NCBI RefSeq assembly: GCF_900091565.1
Contig: NZ_FMCV01000017.1
Coordinates: 62,001-126,000 of the forward strand
From: Micromonospora marina
GTDB lineage: Bacteria > Actinomycetota > Actinomycetes > Mycobacteriales > Micromonosporaceae
Length of the DNA stretch: 64,000 nucleotides
Reading direction: 5' to 3'
Below the pieces are notes generated by a model. That model was not told where the DNA came from, searched no databases, and was given only the letters and a program-made list of their open reading frames with translations. Shown here piece after piece: positions 1 through 10,352 of the stretch. The position numbers were made by a program, and so were the translations under genes. The stretch's first letter is position 1. Each line of letters starts with the position of its first letter.

Positions 1-931
1 CGATCTCGGAGTAGCCGGGCACGTCGTAGCCGACGGTGAAGGTGAGGATGTTCGGGTTGAACTCGCGGGCCAGCGCCACCACCGCGGTGGAGTCGATGCC
101 GCTGGACAGGAACGAGCCGACCGGCACGTCCGAGCGCATGTGCATCCGGACGCTCTCGCGCAGCGTCTCCCGGATGTCGTGGTAGAGCCGCTGCTCGTCG
201 GAGACCGGGGCCGGGCGGAACACCGGGCGGTACCAGCGGCGCACCTCGATCCGGCCGCCCGGGGTCCAGGTCAGGTACTCCCCCGAGCCGATCCGGCTGA
301 TCCCCTTGTGCAGCGTGCCCGGCTCCGGCACGTACTGCAGCGTCAGGTAGTGGCTCAGGTTGGCGGTGTCGATGCCCGCGTCACCCTGGTACGCCGAGTA
401 GGCGAACGGCAGCAGCGCCTTCTTCTCCGAGGCGAGGTAGAGGCCGTCCTGGGTCTCCAGGTAGTGCAGCGGCTTGATGCCGAAGTAGTCCCGCGCGCCG
501 AAGGCCCGCCGCTCCTGGCGGTCCCAGATCACGAACGCGAACATGCCCCGCAACTTGGTGAGCACCTGCTCACCCCAGTAGTGGTAGCCGGCGACGATCA
601 CCTCGCCGTCGCCGTTGGTGGCGAACTGGGCCCCGTGGTCGCGGATCAGCTCCTCGCGCAGCTCGATGTAGTTGTAGATCTCGCCGTTGAAGGTGAGCAG
701 GTAACGCCCGCCCGCGTACGGCAGGGGCTCGTGGCTCAGCGCCACGTCGATGATCGCCAGGCGCTTGTGCGCGAACACGCCGTCCGCGTACCGGCCGGAG
801 GCGTCGCCGACCACCTCGACCCCTGTCTCGTCCGGGCCACGGTGGTGCAGGCACTCCAGTGCGCCGGCGATGTTGTCGCGGTGGGCGGCGGCGTCGCCGC
901 GCGCGCTGAAGAAGGCCAGGAGTCCGCACAT
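1..931 (-). CDS. asnB: Asparagine synthetase (glutamine-hydrolysing), 5' part; gene runs off the left edge
   Basis: Makes asparagine from aspartate, ATP and glutamine-derived ammonia in the cytoplasm. The ATG at 931 was chosen because it gives Met-Cys-Gly, and Cys2 is the N-terminal nucleophile of the class II glutaminase domain; an ATG at 940 would bury it. Family landmarks are HRGPDE near residue 30, GEIYNY near 82 and the start of the synthetase ATP-pyrophosphatase loop SSGIDST near 276. About 310 residues are present of the 600 or more usual for the family, so the rest of the synthetase domain lies outside the window. AsnB paralogues also make antibiotics or modify peptidoglycan, so the substrate is inferred from similarity only. 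Confidence 0.93.
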   Translation of the reverse strand, partial: MCGLLAFFSARGDAAAHRDNIAGALECLHHRGPDETGVEVVGDASGRYADGVFAHKRLAIIDVALSHEPLPYAGGRYLLTFNGEIYNYIELREELIRDHGAQFATNGDGEVIVAGYHYWGEQVLTKLRGMFAFVIWDRQERRAFGARDYFGIKPLHYLETQDGLYLASEKKALLPFAYSAYQGDAGIDTANLSHYLTLQYVPEPGTLHKGISRIGSGEYLTWTPGGRIEVRRWYRPVFRPAPVSDEQRLYHDIRETLRESVRMHMRSDVPVGSFLSSGIDSTAVVALAREFNPNILTFTVGYDVPGYSEI

Positions 932-1044
932 GGCCGCCATCTTTCCACGCGCCGGAAGCCGCCGTCGCGGCACCGCAGGCACCTCCCGCTGTCGTGCGCG
1001 CGGTACCGTCGGGACCAGCGACGAGGCTCAGGGAGGGGCGGATC

Positions 1045-2520
1045 ATGGCCGAGGAGCGGACCCGGCAGGGCAAGGCGGCGGATGGCACGGAGTCGCACGA
1101 CCCGGATTTCCCGGAGGCGTTCCTGTCCTTCATGCGGCAGGGCTGGCGGGACACCGAACTGCCGGTCACCCCGCGCCCGGAGGTGCCCAACCACGCCAAG
1201 CGGCGGGCCGCGCTGGCCGAGGCCTTCCCGGGCGAGACGCTGGTCATCCCCACGGGCAACGAGAAGGTACGCGCCAACGACACCGACCACCGGTTCCGGC
1301 CGGGCAGCGACTTCGCGTACCTGACCGGCGACCTGGAGCCGGACAGCGTCCTCGTGCTGCGGCCGGGCGGCGAGGCCACGCTGTTCATGCGGCCCCGGTC
1401 GTCCCGGGCGACCGACGAGTTCTTCCGCAGCCGCCACGGTGAGCTGTGGGTGGGCCGCCGGCCGACGCTGCGGGAGAAGTCCACCGAGCTGGGCCTCCCG
1501 ACGGCCGACCTGAGCGAGCTGGACGCGGCGCTGGCCGAGCTGGCCCCGGGGCGTACCCGGGTGCTGCGCGGTTTCGACGCCCGGGTGGACGCGGCGGTGC
1601 GCCGGTACGACGGCGCGCGCACCGAGGGGCAGCCCGGCCGCGACCGGGAGCTGGCGATCGCGATCTCCGAGCTGAAGCTGGTCAAGGACGAGTGGGAGAT
1701 CGCGCAGCTCCAGGAGGCGTGCGACGCCACGGTGCGCGGCTTCGAGGACGTGGCGCGGGCGCTGCCGGCCGACCGCGGGGTCTCCGAGCGACTGCTGGAG
1801 GGCGTGTTCGCGCTGCGCGCCCGGCACGACGGCAACGACGTCGGCTACGGCTCGATCATCGGGGCCGGCGAGCACGCCACGATCCTGCACTGGGTGCACA
1901 ACCACGGCGCCACCCGTCCGGGTGAGCTGCTGCTGATGGACATGGGCGTGGAGAACCGCAACCTCTACACCGCCGACGTGACCCGGGTGTTCCCGGTCGA
2001 CGGCCGGTTTACGCCGTTGCAGCGTCAGGTCTACGACGCGGTGTACGCCGCGCAGCAGGCCGGCATCGAGATGTGCCGGCCCGGCGTGGCGTTCCGGGAC
2101 GTGCATCTGGCCTCGATGCGGGTGCTGGCCGAGGCGCTGAAGGATCTCGGGCTGCTGCCGGTGAGCGTGGACGAGGCGATGGACCCGGCCTCCACCGTCT
2201 ACCGGCGGTGGACGCTGCACGGCACCAGCCACATGCTCGGCATCGACGTGCACGACTGCGCCAACGCGCGCAAGGAGTCCTACCGCGAGGGGCCGCTCGG
2301 CGAGGGGTACGTGCTCACCGTCGAGCCGGGGCTCTACTTCCAGCCGGAGGACGAGCTGGTTCCGGAGGAGCTGCGGGGCGTCGGCGTGCGGATCGAGGAC
2401 GACATCCTGGTCACCGCCGGCAGCCCGGTGAACCTGTCGGCCGGCCTTCCACGCGCCTCTGCCGAGGTGGAGACCTGGCTGGCCGAGCAGCGTGAGGCGG
2501 GCCCCCGCCTGCCCGGCTGA
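1045..2520 (+). CDS. pepP: Aminopeptidase P family (Xaa-Pro) metallopeptidase
   Basis: Removes N-terminal residues that precede proline; cytoplasmic M24B family with a dimetal 'pita-bread' fold. The start is the ATG at 1045 behind GGGAGGGG (1031-1038); an in-frame upstream start at 994 has no comparable ribosome site. The product is 491 residues, normal for bacterial AMPP with an N-terminal AMP_N domain (about 35-190). The five metal ligands are visible: Asp299 (LLLMDMG), Asp311 (TADVTR), His396 (GTSHMLG), Glu427 (TVEPG) and Glu451 (VRIEDD). It is divergent from asnB with about 110 bp between the starts. Substrate preference is inferred from the family. Confidence 0.93.
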   Translation: MAEERTRQGKAADGTESHDPDFPEAFLSFMRQGWRDTELPVTPRPEVPNHAKRRAALAEAFPGETLVIPTGNEKVRANDTDHRFRPGSDFAYLTGDLEPDSVLVLRPGGEATLFMRPRSSRATDEFFRSRHGELWVGRRPTLREKSTELGLPTADLSELDAALAELAPGRTRVLRGFDARVDAAVRRYDGARTEGQPGRDRELAIAISELKLVKDEWEIAQLQEACDATVRGFEDVARALPADRGVSERLLEGVFALRARHDGNDVGYGSIIGAGEHATILHWVHNHGATRPGELLLMDMGVENRNLYTADVTRVFPVDGRFTPLQRQVYDAVYAAQQAGIEMCRPGVAFRDVHLASMRVLAEALKDLGLLPVSVDEAMDPASTVYRRWTLHGTSHMLGIDVHDCANARKESYREGPLGEGYVLTVEPGLYFQPEDELVPEELRGVGVRIEDDILVTAGSPVNLSAGLPRASAEVETWLAEQREAGPRLPG

Positions 2521-2710
2521 TCCCTGCGGCCGCGAACCCTTCGGGCCCCGTCACCGCGCCTGCACGGCGGGTGGTGGGGCCTGTCGCCGTCCGGGCCGTT
2601 GCCGTCCCGCTCACGTTGTTGGTCACCGACCGCCGTTCGTGGGAGGAATGCGGGCTTTTTTCGGATACGTCTTCCTCGCGAGGAAGCTTCTCATACGGTG
2701 CTGTTCAGAG

Positions 2711-2729
2711 GCTACAACCGGTTTGTAGC
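2711..2729. promoter_or_regulatory. Inverted repeat GCTACAA-N5-TTGTAGC, candidate operator
   Basis: Two perfect 7-bp arms separated by CCGGT, 55 bp upstream of the ATG of the secreted beta-helix protein. Size and spacing fit a dimeric repressor site, but no cognate regulator is adjacent. The surrounding 264-bp gap (2521-2784) holds nothing else that I recognise. Confidence 0.4.
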
Positions 2730-2784
2730 TGGTCGCCCGACCTGGGGCGAGGCGACCCGTTTGGGAAGAACCGAAAGGGCTCTC

Positions 2785-4644
2785 ATGTCGAACGACGTAA
2801 CGACACCCGACGGCGGCGCACCGATGGCGCCTCCGCCGCGGACGAACAGGCGGCGGGCGCTCTGGGTCGCCACCGGCGTGGCCGGGCTGACCGGCGTCGT
2901 CGGGCTGGCGGCGCTCGGCGGTCTCGCCGCCCGCGACGACAAGTCCGGCACCGAACCGGTGGCGGAGAACCACGCCGCCGCCCCGCAGAACGCCGGTGAC
3001 GGCTCCCGCGCCGAGGACGGCAAGGGCGAGGACGGTTACGGCAAGGACGGCAAGGGCCGTGGCCAGGAAGGCCGCGACCGCGGCGAGTGGGGCCCGGACA
3101 AGGGCAGGGACGGCAAGGACGACCACGGCAAGACCCACGAGGTCCCCTGCGACGACGACGCCCTGCTCGACGCCCTCGAACTGGCCAACCGCGACCACGG
3201 CGGCACCCTGAAGCTCGCCGAGAACTGCACCTACGAACTCGGCGTCAAGGACCGCAAGTTCGGCTCCGCCCTGCCCGAGATCAAGCAGGACGTCACCATC
3301 AAGGGCAACCACTCCACCATCAAGCGCGACGCCGAAGACACCTTCCGCATCTTCCGCGTCGTCGACGGCGGCGACCTCACCCTCAAAGACCTCACCATCT
3401 CCGGTGGCAACGCCAACGAGTTCAAGTACGGCGGCCCCACCCCGGCACCCGGCAACGGCCAGCCGCCCGCCCCGGGCAACGGCACCGGCCAGCCGCCGGC
3501 CGCCGCCCCGGCTGTCGCGGCCCCGGCCGCGGCGACCACCGCCACCACGGCAGCTGCGGCCACACCGGTGGCCGACGGCATGAACGGCGGCAAGGACGAC
3601 GACAAGCGGGCCGAAGGTGACGGCGGCGCGCTGCTCGTCGAGCGCGGCGGCAGCGCCTACCTGGACCACGTCAAGCTCGTCGACAACAGCGCCGAGGGCG
3701 ACGGCGGCGCGATCGCCAACTACGGCCGCACCTGGCTCAAGGAGAGCAAGGTCGTCAGCAACCACGCCCAGGGCGACGGCGGCGGCGTCTACAACGAGGG
3801 CATCCTCAAGGTCGAGAAGACCCACGTCGACGACAACACCGCGGCCGGCAACGGCGGCGGCATCGCCAACGGCAGCGGCCTGTCCCGCGGGCACGGCCCG
3901 GCGCCCTCCGCCGCGCCGAAGGGGAACGACAAGAAGGGCAAGCACCACGACGCCGGCATCGTCGAGATCTACGGTTCCGACCACGGCAAGGACGGCGTGA
4001 AGTCCAGCCTGTCGGACAACCGCGCCGGCAAGAACGGCGGCGGTCTGTTCAGCAGCGGAGGCACCGTCACGGTCTCCTTCACCGCGATCACGGGCAACAC
4101 CGCCGGCGAGAACGGTGGCGGCGTCTACGCCGAGAACACCGACCTCGACCTGGACAAGGTGTACGTCGCCAAGAACCACGCCGACGGCGACGGCGGCGGT
4201 GTCGTGGTCACCGGCGGCAAGCACTGGGGCTACCCGAGCAACAAGGAGCACGCCAGCGCCACGATCTCCGACAGCAAGATCGTCGACAACACCGCCAACC
4301 GCTTCGGCGGCGGCATCTACAACGGCGAGTGGCTCGTCAAGATCGAGGACGGCTTCGTCCCCCGCGAACGCGACGAGGACCACAACGCCACCCTCACCAT
4401 CCGCGACACCCTGGTCAAGGGCAACACCGCCCTCAACGGCGGCGGCATCTTCAACAACAAGGCGAAGATCACCCTGACCAAGACCCACGTCACCAAGAAC
4501 ACCGCCACCGACTCCAGCAAGCTCCACCGGGTCGCCGGCGGCGTCCTCAACAACGAAGGACGCGTCAAGCTCGACGACAAGTCCCTCATCAGCAACAACG
4601 ACCCCACCAACTGCGCCAACACCGTCGAGGACTGCTTCAACTGA
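2785..4644 (+). CDS. Secreted right-handed beta-helix (polymorphic-membrane-protein-like repeat) protein
   Basis: Predicted exported protein of 619 residues. The ATG at 2785 follows GAAAGGG (2773-2779). Residues about 20-48 are an NRRR motif plus a hydrophobic stretch, so it is a signal sequence or membrane anchor. Residues about 50-115 form a highly charged Gly/Asp/Lys linker. From about 120 onward there are repeated GGG(I/V)xN turns such as DGGGVYNEG, GNGGGIAN and NGGGIFNN, typical of parallel beta-helix proteins. A Pro/Ala/Thr-rich insertion sits near residues 215-275. Paired cysteines near both ends (VPCDD and ENC; TNC and DC) could cap the helix. No catalytic residues can be assigned; adhesion or wall binding is as likely as polysaccharide lyase activity. 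Confidence 0.8.
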   Translation: MSNDVTTPDGGAPMAPPPRTNRRRALWVATGVAGLTGVVGLAALGGLAARDDKSGTEPVAENHAAAPQNAGDGSRAEDGKGEDGYGKDGKGRGQEGRDRGEWGPDKGRDGKDDHGKTHEVPCDDDALLDALELANRDHGGTLKLAENCTYELGVKDRKFGSALPEIKQDVTIKGNHSTIKRDAEDTFRIFRVVDGGDLTLKDLTISGGNANEFKYGGPTPAPGNGQPPAPGNGTGQPPAAAPAVAAPAAATTATTAAAATPVADGMNGGKDDDKRAEGDGGALLVERGGSAYLDHVKLVDNSAEGDGGAIANYGRTWLKESKVVSNHAQGDGGGVYNEGILKVEKTHVDDNTAAGNGGGIANGSGLSRGHGPAPSAAPKGNDKKGKHHDAGIVEIYGSDHGKDGVKSSLSDNRAGKNGGGLFSSGGTVTVSFTAITGNTAGENGGGVYAENTDLDLDKVYVAKNHADGDGGGVVVTGGKHWGYPSNKEHASATISDSKIVDNTANRFGGGIYNGEWLVKIEDGFVPRERDEDHNATLTIRDTLVKGNTALNGGGIFNNKAKITLTKTHVTKNTATDSSKLHRVAGGVLNNEGRVKLDDKSLISNNDPTNCANTVEDCFN

Positions 4645-4664
4645 CCTGACGGGCCACCGGTACG

Positions 4665-4705
4665 CGACCGGCCCCCTGCCACGAGACGTGGCAGGGGGCC
4701 GGTCG
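4665..4705. terminator. Bidirectional terminator hairpin, perfect 19-bp stem, 3-nt loop
   Basis: Arms 4665-4683 and 4687-4705 are exact reverse complements with an AGA loop. It lies between the convergent stops of the beta-helix gene (4644) and the amylopullulanase (4715), where a shared terminator is expected. There is no U-tract, as is usual in high-GC actinobacteria. Confidence 0.8.
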
Positions 4706-4714
4706 GCTGTGCGG

Positions 4715-7700
4715 TCAGCTCTGGACGAACACCGCCACACTGCGCGCGGGCACGGTGAACGTGCCGGCGGCGCGGTCGAACGACGCGGTACGCAGCGCCG
4801 GGTCGGCCGAGTTCCGCAGCACCGGATGCAGTGCCACGTTCGCCCCGCGCAGCCCGGTGACTGTCTGCTTCGCCGTCTCCGGGGTGGCGTTGAAGACGAC
4901 AGTCACCGACTTCCACTTCCCGTCCAGCCCTCGCGCGTCGAGGGTCATGGTGAGCACGCCCGGGGTCTCCTTCGTCCCGGACAGCGGGAACGCCACCCGC
5001 TTCTGCACCTGCTCGGCGGTGTCGAGCCCGAACACCGGCGAGGACCGCCGGACGCGCAGCAGCTCCGCGTACCGGGCGTCGGCCAGCTCGACCGCGGCGC
5101 AGTCCGGCACCAGCTCCGGGTCGGCCAGCAGCGGCTTCGCGTACTGCCACTTGTCCTTGTTGTCGGCCTCCGGCGGCAGGCCGGCGCCGAACCCGTTGCC
5201 CTGGGCGCAGTCCCAGCGGATCTGGTTGAACCAGTCACCGGAGTTGTACGAGTTGCGGTCCAGCGACTTCGAGCGCAGCCGCTCCGAGCCGGTGGTCACG
5301 AATCCGGCACCCTGCCCGAGCGCCGTGGTCGCCAGCGCGAGCACCTGCATCCGGGCCCGGTCCTGCGCCGAGGTCCCCTGCGGCAGCTTGTACGCCAGCG
5401 CGTCGTACAGGATCTCGTTGTCGTGCGCGTCGACGTAGGTGACCGCCTCGCCCGGTGCTGCCGTGTACCCGGCCGGGGCGCCGTTGTAGTCGACCTGCGC
5501 GCCGGTGACCCGCTTGCCGCTGGAGTCGGTGAACCGGTAGCCGCGCAGGTTCCCGGTCAGACCCACCTTGATCAGGTCGTGCTGGTGCAGCAGCCGGGCC
5601 CGCTGCTCGGCGGCCGAACCGTTCACCTCGTCGCCGTTGGGGTCGGTGTAGAGGCCGGAGGCGAAGCCCTGGACCCGCGGGTTGGCGTCGAACGGGCCGC
5701 CGCCGCGCACCGCGTCGCGGAGCCGGTCGTTGAACGTGCCGACGCCGGTGCCGGCCATGTTGGCCTGAGTGGCCTGCGTGAACCGGGCGTCGTCGGCGAC
5801 CTCGCCGAAGTTCCAGCCCTCGCCGTACAGCAGGATCCTCCGGCCGTCCACGCCGTCGCGGGCGGGCGTGAGCTTGTCCAGCGCGGCCCGTACGGCCAGG
5901 ATGTTCGCCTTCGGGTGGTGGCCCATCAGGTCGAACCGGAACCCGTCGACCTTGTACGCCTTGGCCCAGGTCACCAGCGAGTCCACCACGAGCTTGCCCA
6001 TCATGGCGTGCTCCGGGGCGGTGTTGGCGCAGCAGGTGGAGTTGGCGACGGTTCCGTCCTCCAGCAGCCGGTGGTAGTAGCCCGGCACCACCTGGTCGAG
6101 CACCGACTTCGCGTCGGCGCCGGCGGCCGAGGTGTGGTTGTAGACCACGTCCATGACCACCCGCAGGCCGGCCTTGTTCACGCCGGCGACCATCCGGCGG
6201 AACTCGGTGGTGCGCTTCGCGCCGTTCGGGTCGACGGCGTACCCACCCTCGGGCACCGTGTAGTGCAGCGGGTCGTACCCCCAGTTGTAGCCGTCGGTGC
6301 CGGCCACCGCCGCGACGCACCTCTGCTGCTCGTCGGAGTCCGGCGGCAGCGCGGCCAGGTCGCAGTCCGGCCGCGCCTGGTCGGCCCGCTTCTCCGGAAT
6401 GGTGGCGAAGTCGAAGGCCGGCAGCAGGTGCAGGTGGTTGACCCCGGCGTCGCCGAGCGCCCGCAGGTGCTTCATGCCCGCCGTGCCCGGGTCGGTGAAC
6501 GCCAGGTAGGTGCCGCGCCGTTCGGCGGGGACCGTGGTGTCGGCGATGGAGAAGTCCCGCACCGACAGCTCGGAGATCTGGACCTTCGAGGCCGGCGGCG
6601 CGGCCGGTTTGCGCAGGTTCGCCCAGCCGGCCGGCGCGAGCGACGGGTCGGCCAGGTCGACGATCTGGCTGTGCGTGGAGTTCGGCGCGAGCGCCACCGA
6701 GTACGGGTCGGTCACCGACGCGGTGACCATCTTCTGCGTGGCGGGCTGCCACGCCTGCACCCGGTAGCGGTAGTAGCGGCCGTTCCACGCCTTCGTACCG
6801 CGTACCGACCAGACGCCGGTGCGGTCGTCGCGGCGCATCGCCACGGTGGCCGGCTGTGCCGTGGGCGAGTCGAACAGCTCCAGCGACACGGTCCGCGCGG
6901 TCGGCGCCCACACCGCCAGGGTGGGAACGCGGCCGGCGAACGTCGGGCCGAGCTTCGCGCCGGTCGCCGCCGCGTAGACGTCGTCGAGCACGCCGGGGAT
7001 CTGCACGCCGGTGGCGGCGAGCAGCGCGCCCTCGGCGTCCCGCTCGGTGACCACGAGCTGGCCGCGCAGCGCCGCCGGCACCCGGGCCAGGTCGGCGCGG
7101 TCCAGCGTGAAGGCGCGTGAGGCCCAGAGATGGGGGTACGCCTGCCGTTGCGCCTCGGTCAGCCCGTTGCGCTGCGCCCGCAGTCCGATGGTGGTGTACG
7201 TGCCGGTCAGCTCGCCGTCGGCGAGGCCGATCCCGCCGGCCGGGGCGACGGCGAGCGCGTACCGCCGCCCGTCGGTCGGCCCGGTGGCCCAGGCGACTGT
7301 GGACCTGTCGATCCACTGCGCCTTCTGCTTCGTCAGGTCGAGGTCCTTGGCGGCGCCGGACGTGGTGGTCGGCAGCAGCCGTCCCTTGACGCCGGCCAGG
7401 AGCCACACCTCGCGTCCGGCGGAGGCGAAGTCGAGCCGCTGGTCCTCGGGCTGATCCTTCTCGTCGCCTCGGTGGATGATGTAGCTCAGCCCGGTCGCCC
7501 CGGCGGCGAGGGGCACCCGGAAGACAGCGCCGTACGCGTCGATCTTCTCCGGTTCGAGCGGGGCGGCCCAGTCGGTCGGGGTGGCCGCGCCGTCCCACAG
7601 GTGCAGGCCCCAGCCGTCGTAGTTCCCGTCGGCCTTGCGCCAGTGGATCAGCGCCGTGTCCTGGTCCGCTGGCGGGTCTGGCTCACCGGTGGCGGCCTGC

Positions 7701-10210
7701 CGCGTCGGGTAGAGCGCCGGGTCGCCCTGCTTGACCCATACCTCACCGGTCGCGGTCACGTCGATGGTGCGGTCGGCGGCGACGTCCTTGTTGCCGTCGG
7801 CGTCGACGACGAGGAAGCCGACTGTCTTCGCGCCGGGCTTCAGTTTGACCCAGGCGAACCGGCCGTACGAGTCCGCACCGGCGAACGGCTGCCCGGCGGG
7901 CCATTCGGTCACGTACGCCGGGTCGATGTCGCCCCAGGCGTACAGCCGCCAGTCGTCGTACCCGCCGGCCGGGCGCTGGTAGTGCACGATCGCCCAGTCC
8001 CGCGACGCGCCCTGTGCCGGGGTGCCGACGGTGCCGGTGGCGCGGGCGGTGGCGGTACGGCCGTTGCCGTCGCGGACCACCGCCTTGTACTCCACCCGGC
8101 TGCCGCCGGGCAGGCCGGTCAGGTCGTGGTGCACGGTGTACGGCGCGCGGTGGGCGGTGCCCAGCAGCGTCCACCTGCCGCCCGCGACCCGGGCGGCGAA
8201 CGTGACGGTGGCGAGCGGATCGCCGGTCACCTGGGCGGTGACGGCGGCCTTGCCGGGGACCGGGTCGTCGCCGGGCTCGGTGATCGTGATCTTCGGCGCC
8301 CCGGCCTGCGGGATCGCCCGGTCGGCCTTCAGTACCACCGCCGACATGGCCGGCACGGTGACGCTCAGCGTGCCGTCCGCGCCGGCCGTCGCGCCCGCGG
8401 CGCCGCCGTACACGCCGGTGAAGCGGGTGCCGGCCGACCAGGTGTCCACGGTGACAGTCTGCGGCGTCGCGGCGTTGTTCACCGCTGCGACGTACTCGAT
8501 CCGGTCGGCGGGCAGGACGCGGGAGAACGCGAAGACGCCCGGTCCGTCGGCGGCGTACCGGGTCACCTGCACGCCGTCGCGCAGGGCCGGGTGCGCCGTC
8601 CGCAGCTCGCCCAGCTCGGCGATGGTCCGGTAGAGCGGGTGGCGGGTGTCGTACTGGTCGACGGCGTGGGTACGGCTGGTGCCGATCAGGTCGTCGTCGA
8701 GGTAGTCGGCGGTCCGCGAGGCGAACATGTCCTGCCGCGCGTCCTTGTCGCCGCCCGGCCCGGTGAAGCCCTGCTCGTCGCCGGAGTAGACGACCGGCTG
8801 GCCGCGGGTGAGGAACATCAGCTGGTGGGCGAGTCGGCTGCGGTTCAGCTGGGTGGCGTCGTCCCCGCCGGCGGCGGCGACGAACGAGCCGATCCGGCCC
8901 ATGTCGTGGTTGCCCAGGAACGTGGTGAGCCGGTTGGCGTTCGTGTCCCGAGCGGAGTACAGGTCGTCCTTGGCGTAGACGTCGGCGAGCGCCCTGGCCG
9001 AGCCGTCGGCGGCGGCGAAGCCGCGTGCCGCCTCCTGGAACGAGAAGTCGAGCGTGGCGGGCAGCCCGCCCTGCCGCACGTAGCTGGACTGGATCTCCGG
9101 CTCGGCGCTGTAGACCTCGCCGAACATGAAGAAGTCCTTCTTGCCGGCCTTCGCGGCGGCGGCGTCGATGCCACGGGCGAACTGCGGCCAGAAGTCGAGG
9201 TTGGCGTGCTTGACCGTGTCGAGGCGGAACCCGTCCACGCCGGCCTTGCCGATCCACTGGGCGTAGATGTCGGTCATGCCGCGGACCACCTCGGGACGCT
9301 CGGTCCACAGGTCGTCGAGGCCGAAGAAGTCGCCGTACTCGCTGTTCTCCCCGGCGAAGGTGGAGTCACCGCGGTTGTGGTACATGGTCGGATCGTTGAG
9401 CCACGCCGGCACCTTGACCTTCGCGTCGGCCGGGGTGGCGAACACCGGGGTGTACGGGAACGACGTCGAGTTCACCGCCGGGAACCGCCGGGTGCCGTCG
9501 GCGTAGTTGCGGTCCTCGAAGGGTCGCCCCTGCGCGTCGCGGTAGGGGGCGGTCTTCTTGTCCACGTAGCCGTACCTGTCCTCGGCGTACCGGATGACGT
9601 CGGCGGTGTGGTTGACGATGATGTCGAGGTAGACCTTGATCCCCCGGCGGTGCGCCAGGTCGACCAGCTTCTTCAGCTCGGCGTTGGTGCCGAAGTGCGG
9701 GTCGACCTGGGTGAAGTCGGTGATCCAGTAGCCGTGGTAGCCGGCCGAGACGTCCGCGCCGGTGCCCTGCACCGGCCGGTTCTTGAAGATCGGCGCGAGC
9801 CAGATGGCGGTGGTGCCGAGACCCTGGATGTAGTCCATCCGGTCGATCAGGCCCTTGAGGTCGCCACCGTGGTAGAAGCCCTTGTCGGCCGGGTCGAGGC
9901 CGGTGGTGAGCCGGTCGCCTTTCAGGCCACCGGTGTCGTTGCGCTTGTCGCCGTTGGCGAACCGGTCCGGCAGGACGAAGTAGAACTGCTCGGCCTTCTC
10001 GGTGCTGGTGCCGGCCTTGAGCAGCGCGTCGGGGGACGGCTCGCGGTTCCACTGCGGAGCGTTGCCGGCGGCCAGGACGTCGGGGGTGGCGGCCGGGGCG
10101 GTGGCGTCGGTGCCGAGCTGGTGGAGGGCCACCGGCACGCCGACGAGAGTGAGTACGAGGGAGGTGACCAGGGCGAGCAGCGGCTTGGGGGATATCGGCG
10201 GGGGTTTCAT
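4715..10210 (-). CDS. Secreted bifunctional alpha-amylase/pullulanase (two GH13 domains)
   Basis: Extracellular starch and pullulan degradation. 1831 residues; ATG at 10210 preceded by GAAAGG. Order: signal peptide (about 8-30); GH13 amylase domain (about 75-540) with catalytic Asp331 (GFRLD), Glu365 (FGEV) and Asp436 (GNHD); C-terminal beta domain and an Ig-like module (about 640-725); two PUD/CBM41-type starch-binding modules (about 735-840 and 853-955), each opening with I/L-H-W/Y and YDxWxLxxW; a CBM48-like module (about 1085-1190); then a pullulanase GH13 domain with Asp1427 (GFRFD), Glu1464 (YGEGW) and Asp1597 (DAHDN). Both active sites look intact, so it should cut alpha-1,4 and alpha-1,6 bonds. 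It is convergent with the beta-helix gene, and its promoter carries CTTGCAA boxes. Confidence 0.93.
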   Translation of the reverse strand: MKPPPISPKPLLALVTSLVLTLVGVPVALHQLGTDATAPAATPDVLAAGNAPQWNREPSPDALLKAGTSTEKAEQFYFVLPDRFANGDKRNDTGGLKGDRLTTGLDPADKGFYHGGDLKGLIDRMDYIQGLGTTAIWLAPIFKNRPVQGTGADVSAGYHGYWITDFTQVDPHFGTNAELKKLVDLAHRRGIKVYLDIIVNHTADVIRYAEDRYGYVDKKTAPYRDAQGRPFEDRNYADGTRRFPAVNSTSFPYTPVFATPADAKVKVPAWLNDPTMYHNRGDSTFAGENSEYGDFFGLDDLWTERPEVVRGMTDIYAQWIGKAGVDGFRLDTVKHANLDFWPQFARGIDAAAAKAGKKDFFMFGEVYSAEPEIQSSYVRQGGLPATLDFSFQEAARGFAAADGSARALADVYAKDDLYSARDTNANRLTTFLGNHDMGRIGSFVAAAGGDDATQLNRSRLAHQLMFLTRGQPVVYSGDEQGFTGPGGDKDARQDMFASRTADYLDDDLIGTSRTHAVDQYDTRHPLYRTIAELGELRTAHPALRDGVQVTRYAADGPGVFAFSRVLPADRIEYVAAVNNAATPQTVTVDTWSAGTRFTGVYGGAAGATAGADGTLSVTVPAMSAVVLKADRAIPQAGAPKITITEPGDDPVPGKAAVTAQVTGDPLATVTFAARVAGGRWTLLGTAHRAPYTVHHDLTGLPGGSRVEYKAVVRDGNGRTATARATGTVGTPAQGASRDWAIVHYQRPAGGYDDWRLYAWGDIDPAYVTEWPAGQPFAGADSYGRFAWVKLKPGAKTVGFLVVDADGNKDVAADRTIDVTATGEVWVKQGDPALYPTRQAATGEPDPPADQDTALIHWRKADGNYDGWGLHLWDGAATPTDWAAPLEPEKIDAYGAVFRVPLAAGATGLSYIIHRGDEKDQPEDQRLDFASAGREVWLLAGVKGRLLPTTTSGAAKDLDLTKQKAQWIDRSTVAWATGPTDGRRYALAVAPAGGIGLADGELTGTYTTIGLRAQRNGLTEAQRQAYPHLWASRAFTLDRADLARVPAALRGQLVVTERDAEGALLAATGVQIPGVLDDVYAAATGAKLGPTFAGRVPTLAVWAPTARTVSLELFDSPTAQPATVAMRRDDRTGVWSVRGTKAWNGRYYRYRVQAWQPATQKMVTASVTDPYSVALAPNSTHSQIVDLADPSLAPAGWANLRKPAAPPASKVQISELSVRDFSIADTTVPAERRGTYLAFTDPGTAGMKHLRALGDAGVNHLHLLPAFDFATIPEKRADQARPDCDLAALPPDSDEQQRCVAAVAGTDGYNWGYDPLHYTVPEGGYAVDPNGAKRTTEFRRMVAGVNKAGLRVVMDVVYNHTSAAGADAKSVLDQVVPGYYHRLLEDGTVANSTCCANTAPEHAMMGKLVVDSLVTWAKAYKVDGFRFDLMGHHPKANILAVRAALDKLTPARDGVDGRRILLYGEGWNFGEVADDARFTQATQANMAGTGVGTFNDRLRDAVRGGGPFDANPRVQGFASGLYTDPNGDEVNGSAAEQRARLLHQHDLIKVGLTGNLRGYRFTDSSGKRVTGAQVDYNGAPAGYTAAPGEAVTYVDAHDNEILYDALAYKLPQGTSAQDRARMQVLALATTALGQGAGFVTTGSERLRSKSLDRNSYNSGDWFNQIRWDCAQGNGFGAGLPPEADNKDKWQYAKPLLADPELVPDCAAVELADARYAELLRVRRSSPVFGLDTAEQVQKRVAFPLSGTKETPGVLTMTLDARGLDGKWKSVTVVFNATPETAKQTVTGLRGANVALHPVLRNSADPALRTASFDRAAGTFTVPARSVAVFVQS

Positions 10211-10265
10211 CGACGGCCTTTCTCTGGTCGCTGATTCGCCCGCACGCTAGCCCTTGCCGAAAAAT

Positions 10266-10315
10266 TCTGCAATACCTTGCAAACCCTGCCGCAACAAAGC
10301 AGACACCTTGCAAGA
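10266..10315. promoter_or_regulatory. CTTGCAA-type repeat cluster upstream of the amylopullulanase, candidate MalR-like operator
   Basis: CTTGCAAG (10308-10315, a perfect 8-bp palindrome) and CTTGCAA (10277-10283) are spaced 31 bp, close to three helical turns, with a related TTCTGCAA at 10266-10273. CTTGCA-type repeats are known operators in actinomycete amylase and maltose promoters, bound by LacI-family maltose regulators. No such regulator gene lies in the window. Confidence 0.55.
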
Positions 10316-10352
10316 GAAAACGCACACAGTGGCCCCGCCCGGGGCGCCGGAT

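Noticed and set aside
7130-10234. Long + strand open frame opposite the amylopullulanase (about 1034 codons), and similar long antisense frames elsewhere (17293-20052, 25879-28821, 43650-45599).
   Set aside because: High GC keeps shadow frames open; their translations are Arg/Gly/Val-rich and show no family motifs, while the opposite strand has clear domains.
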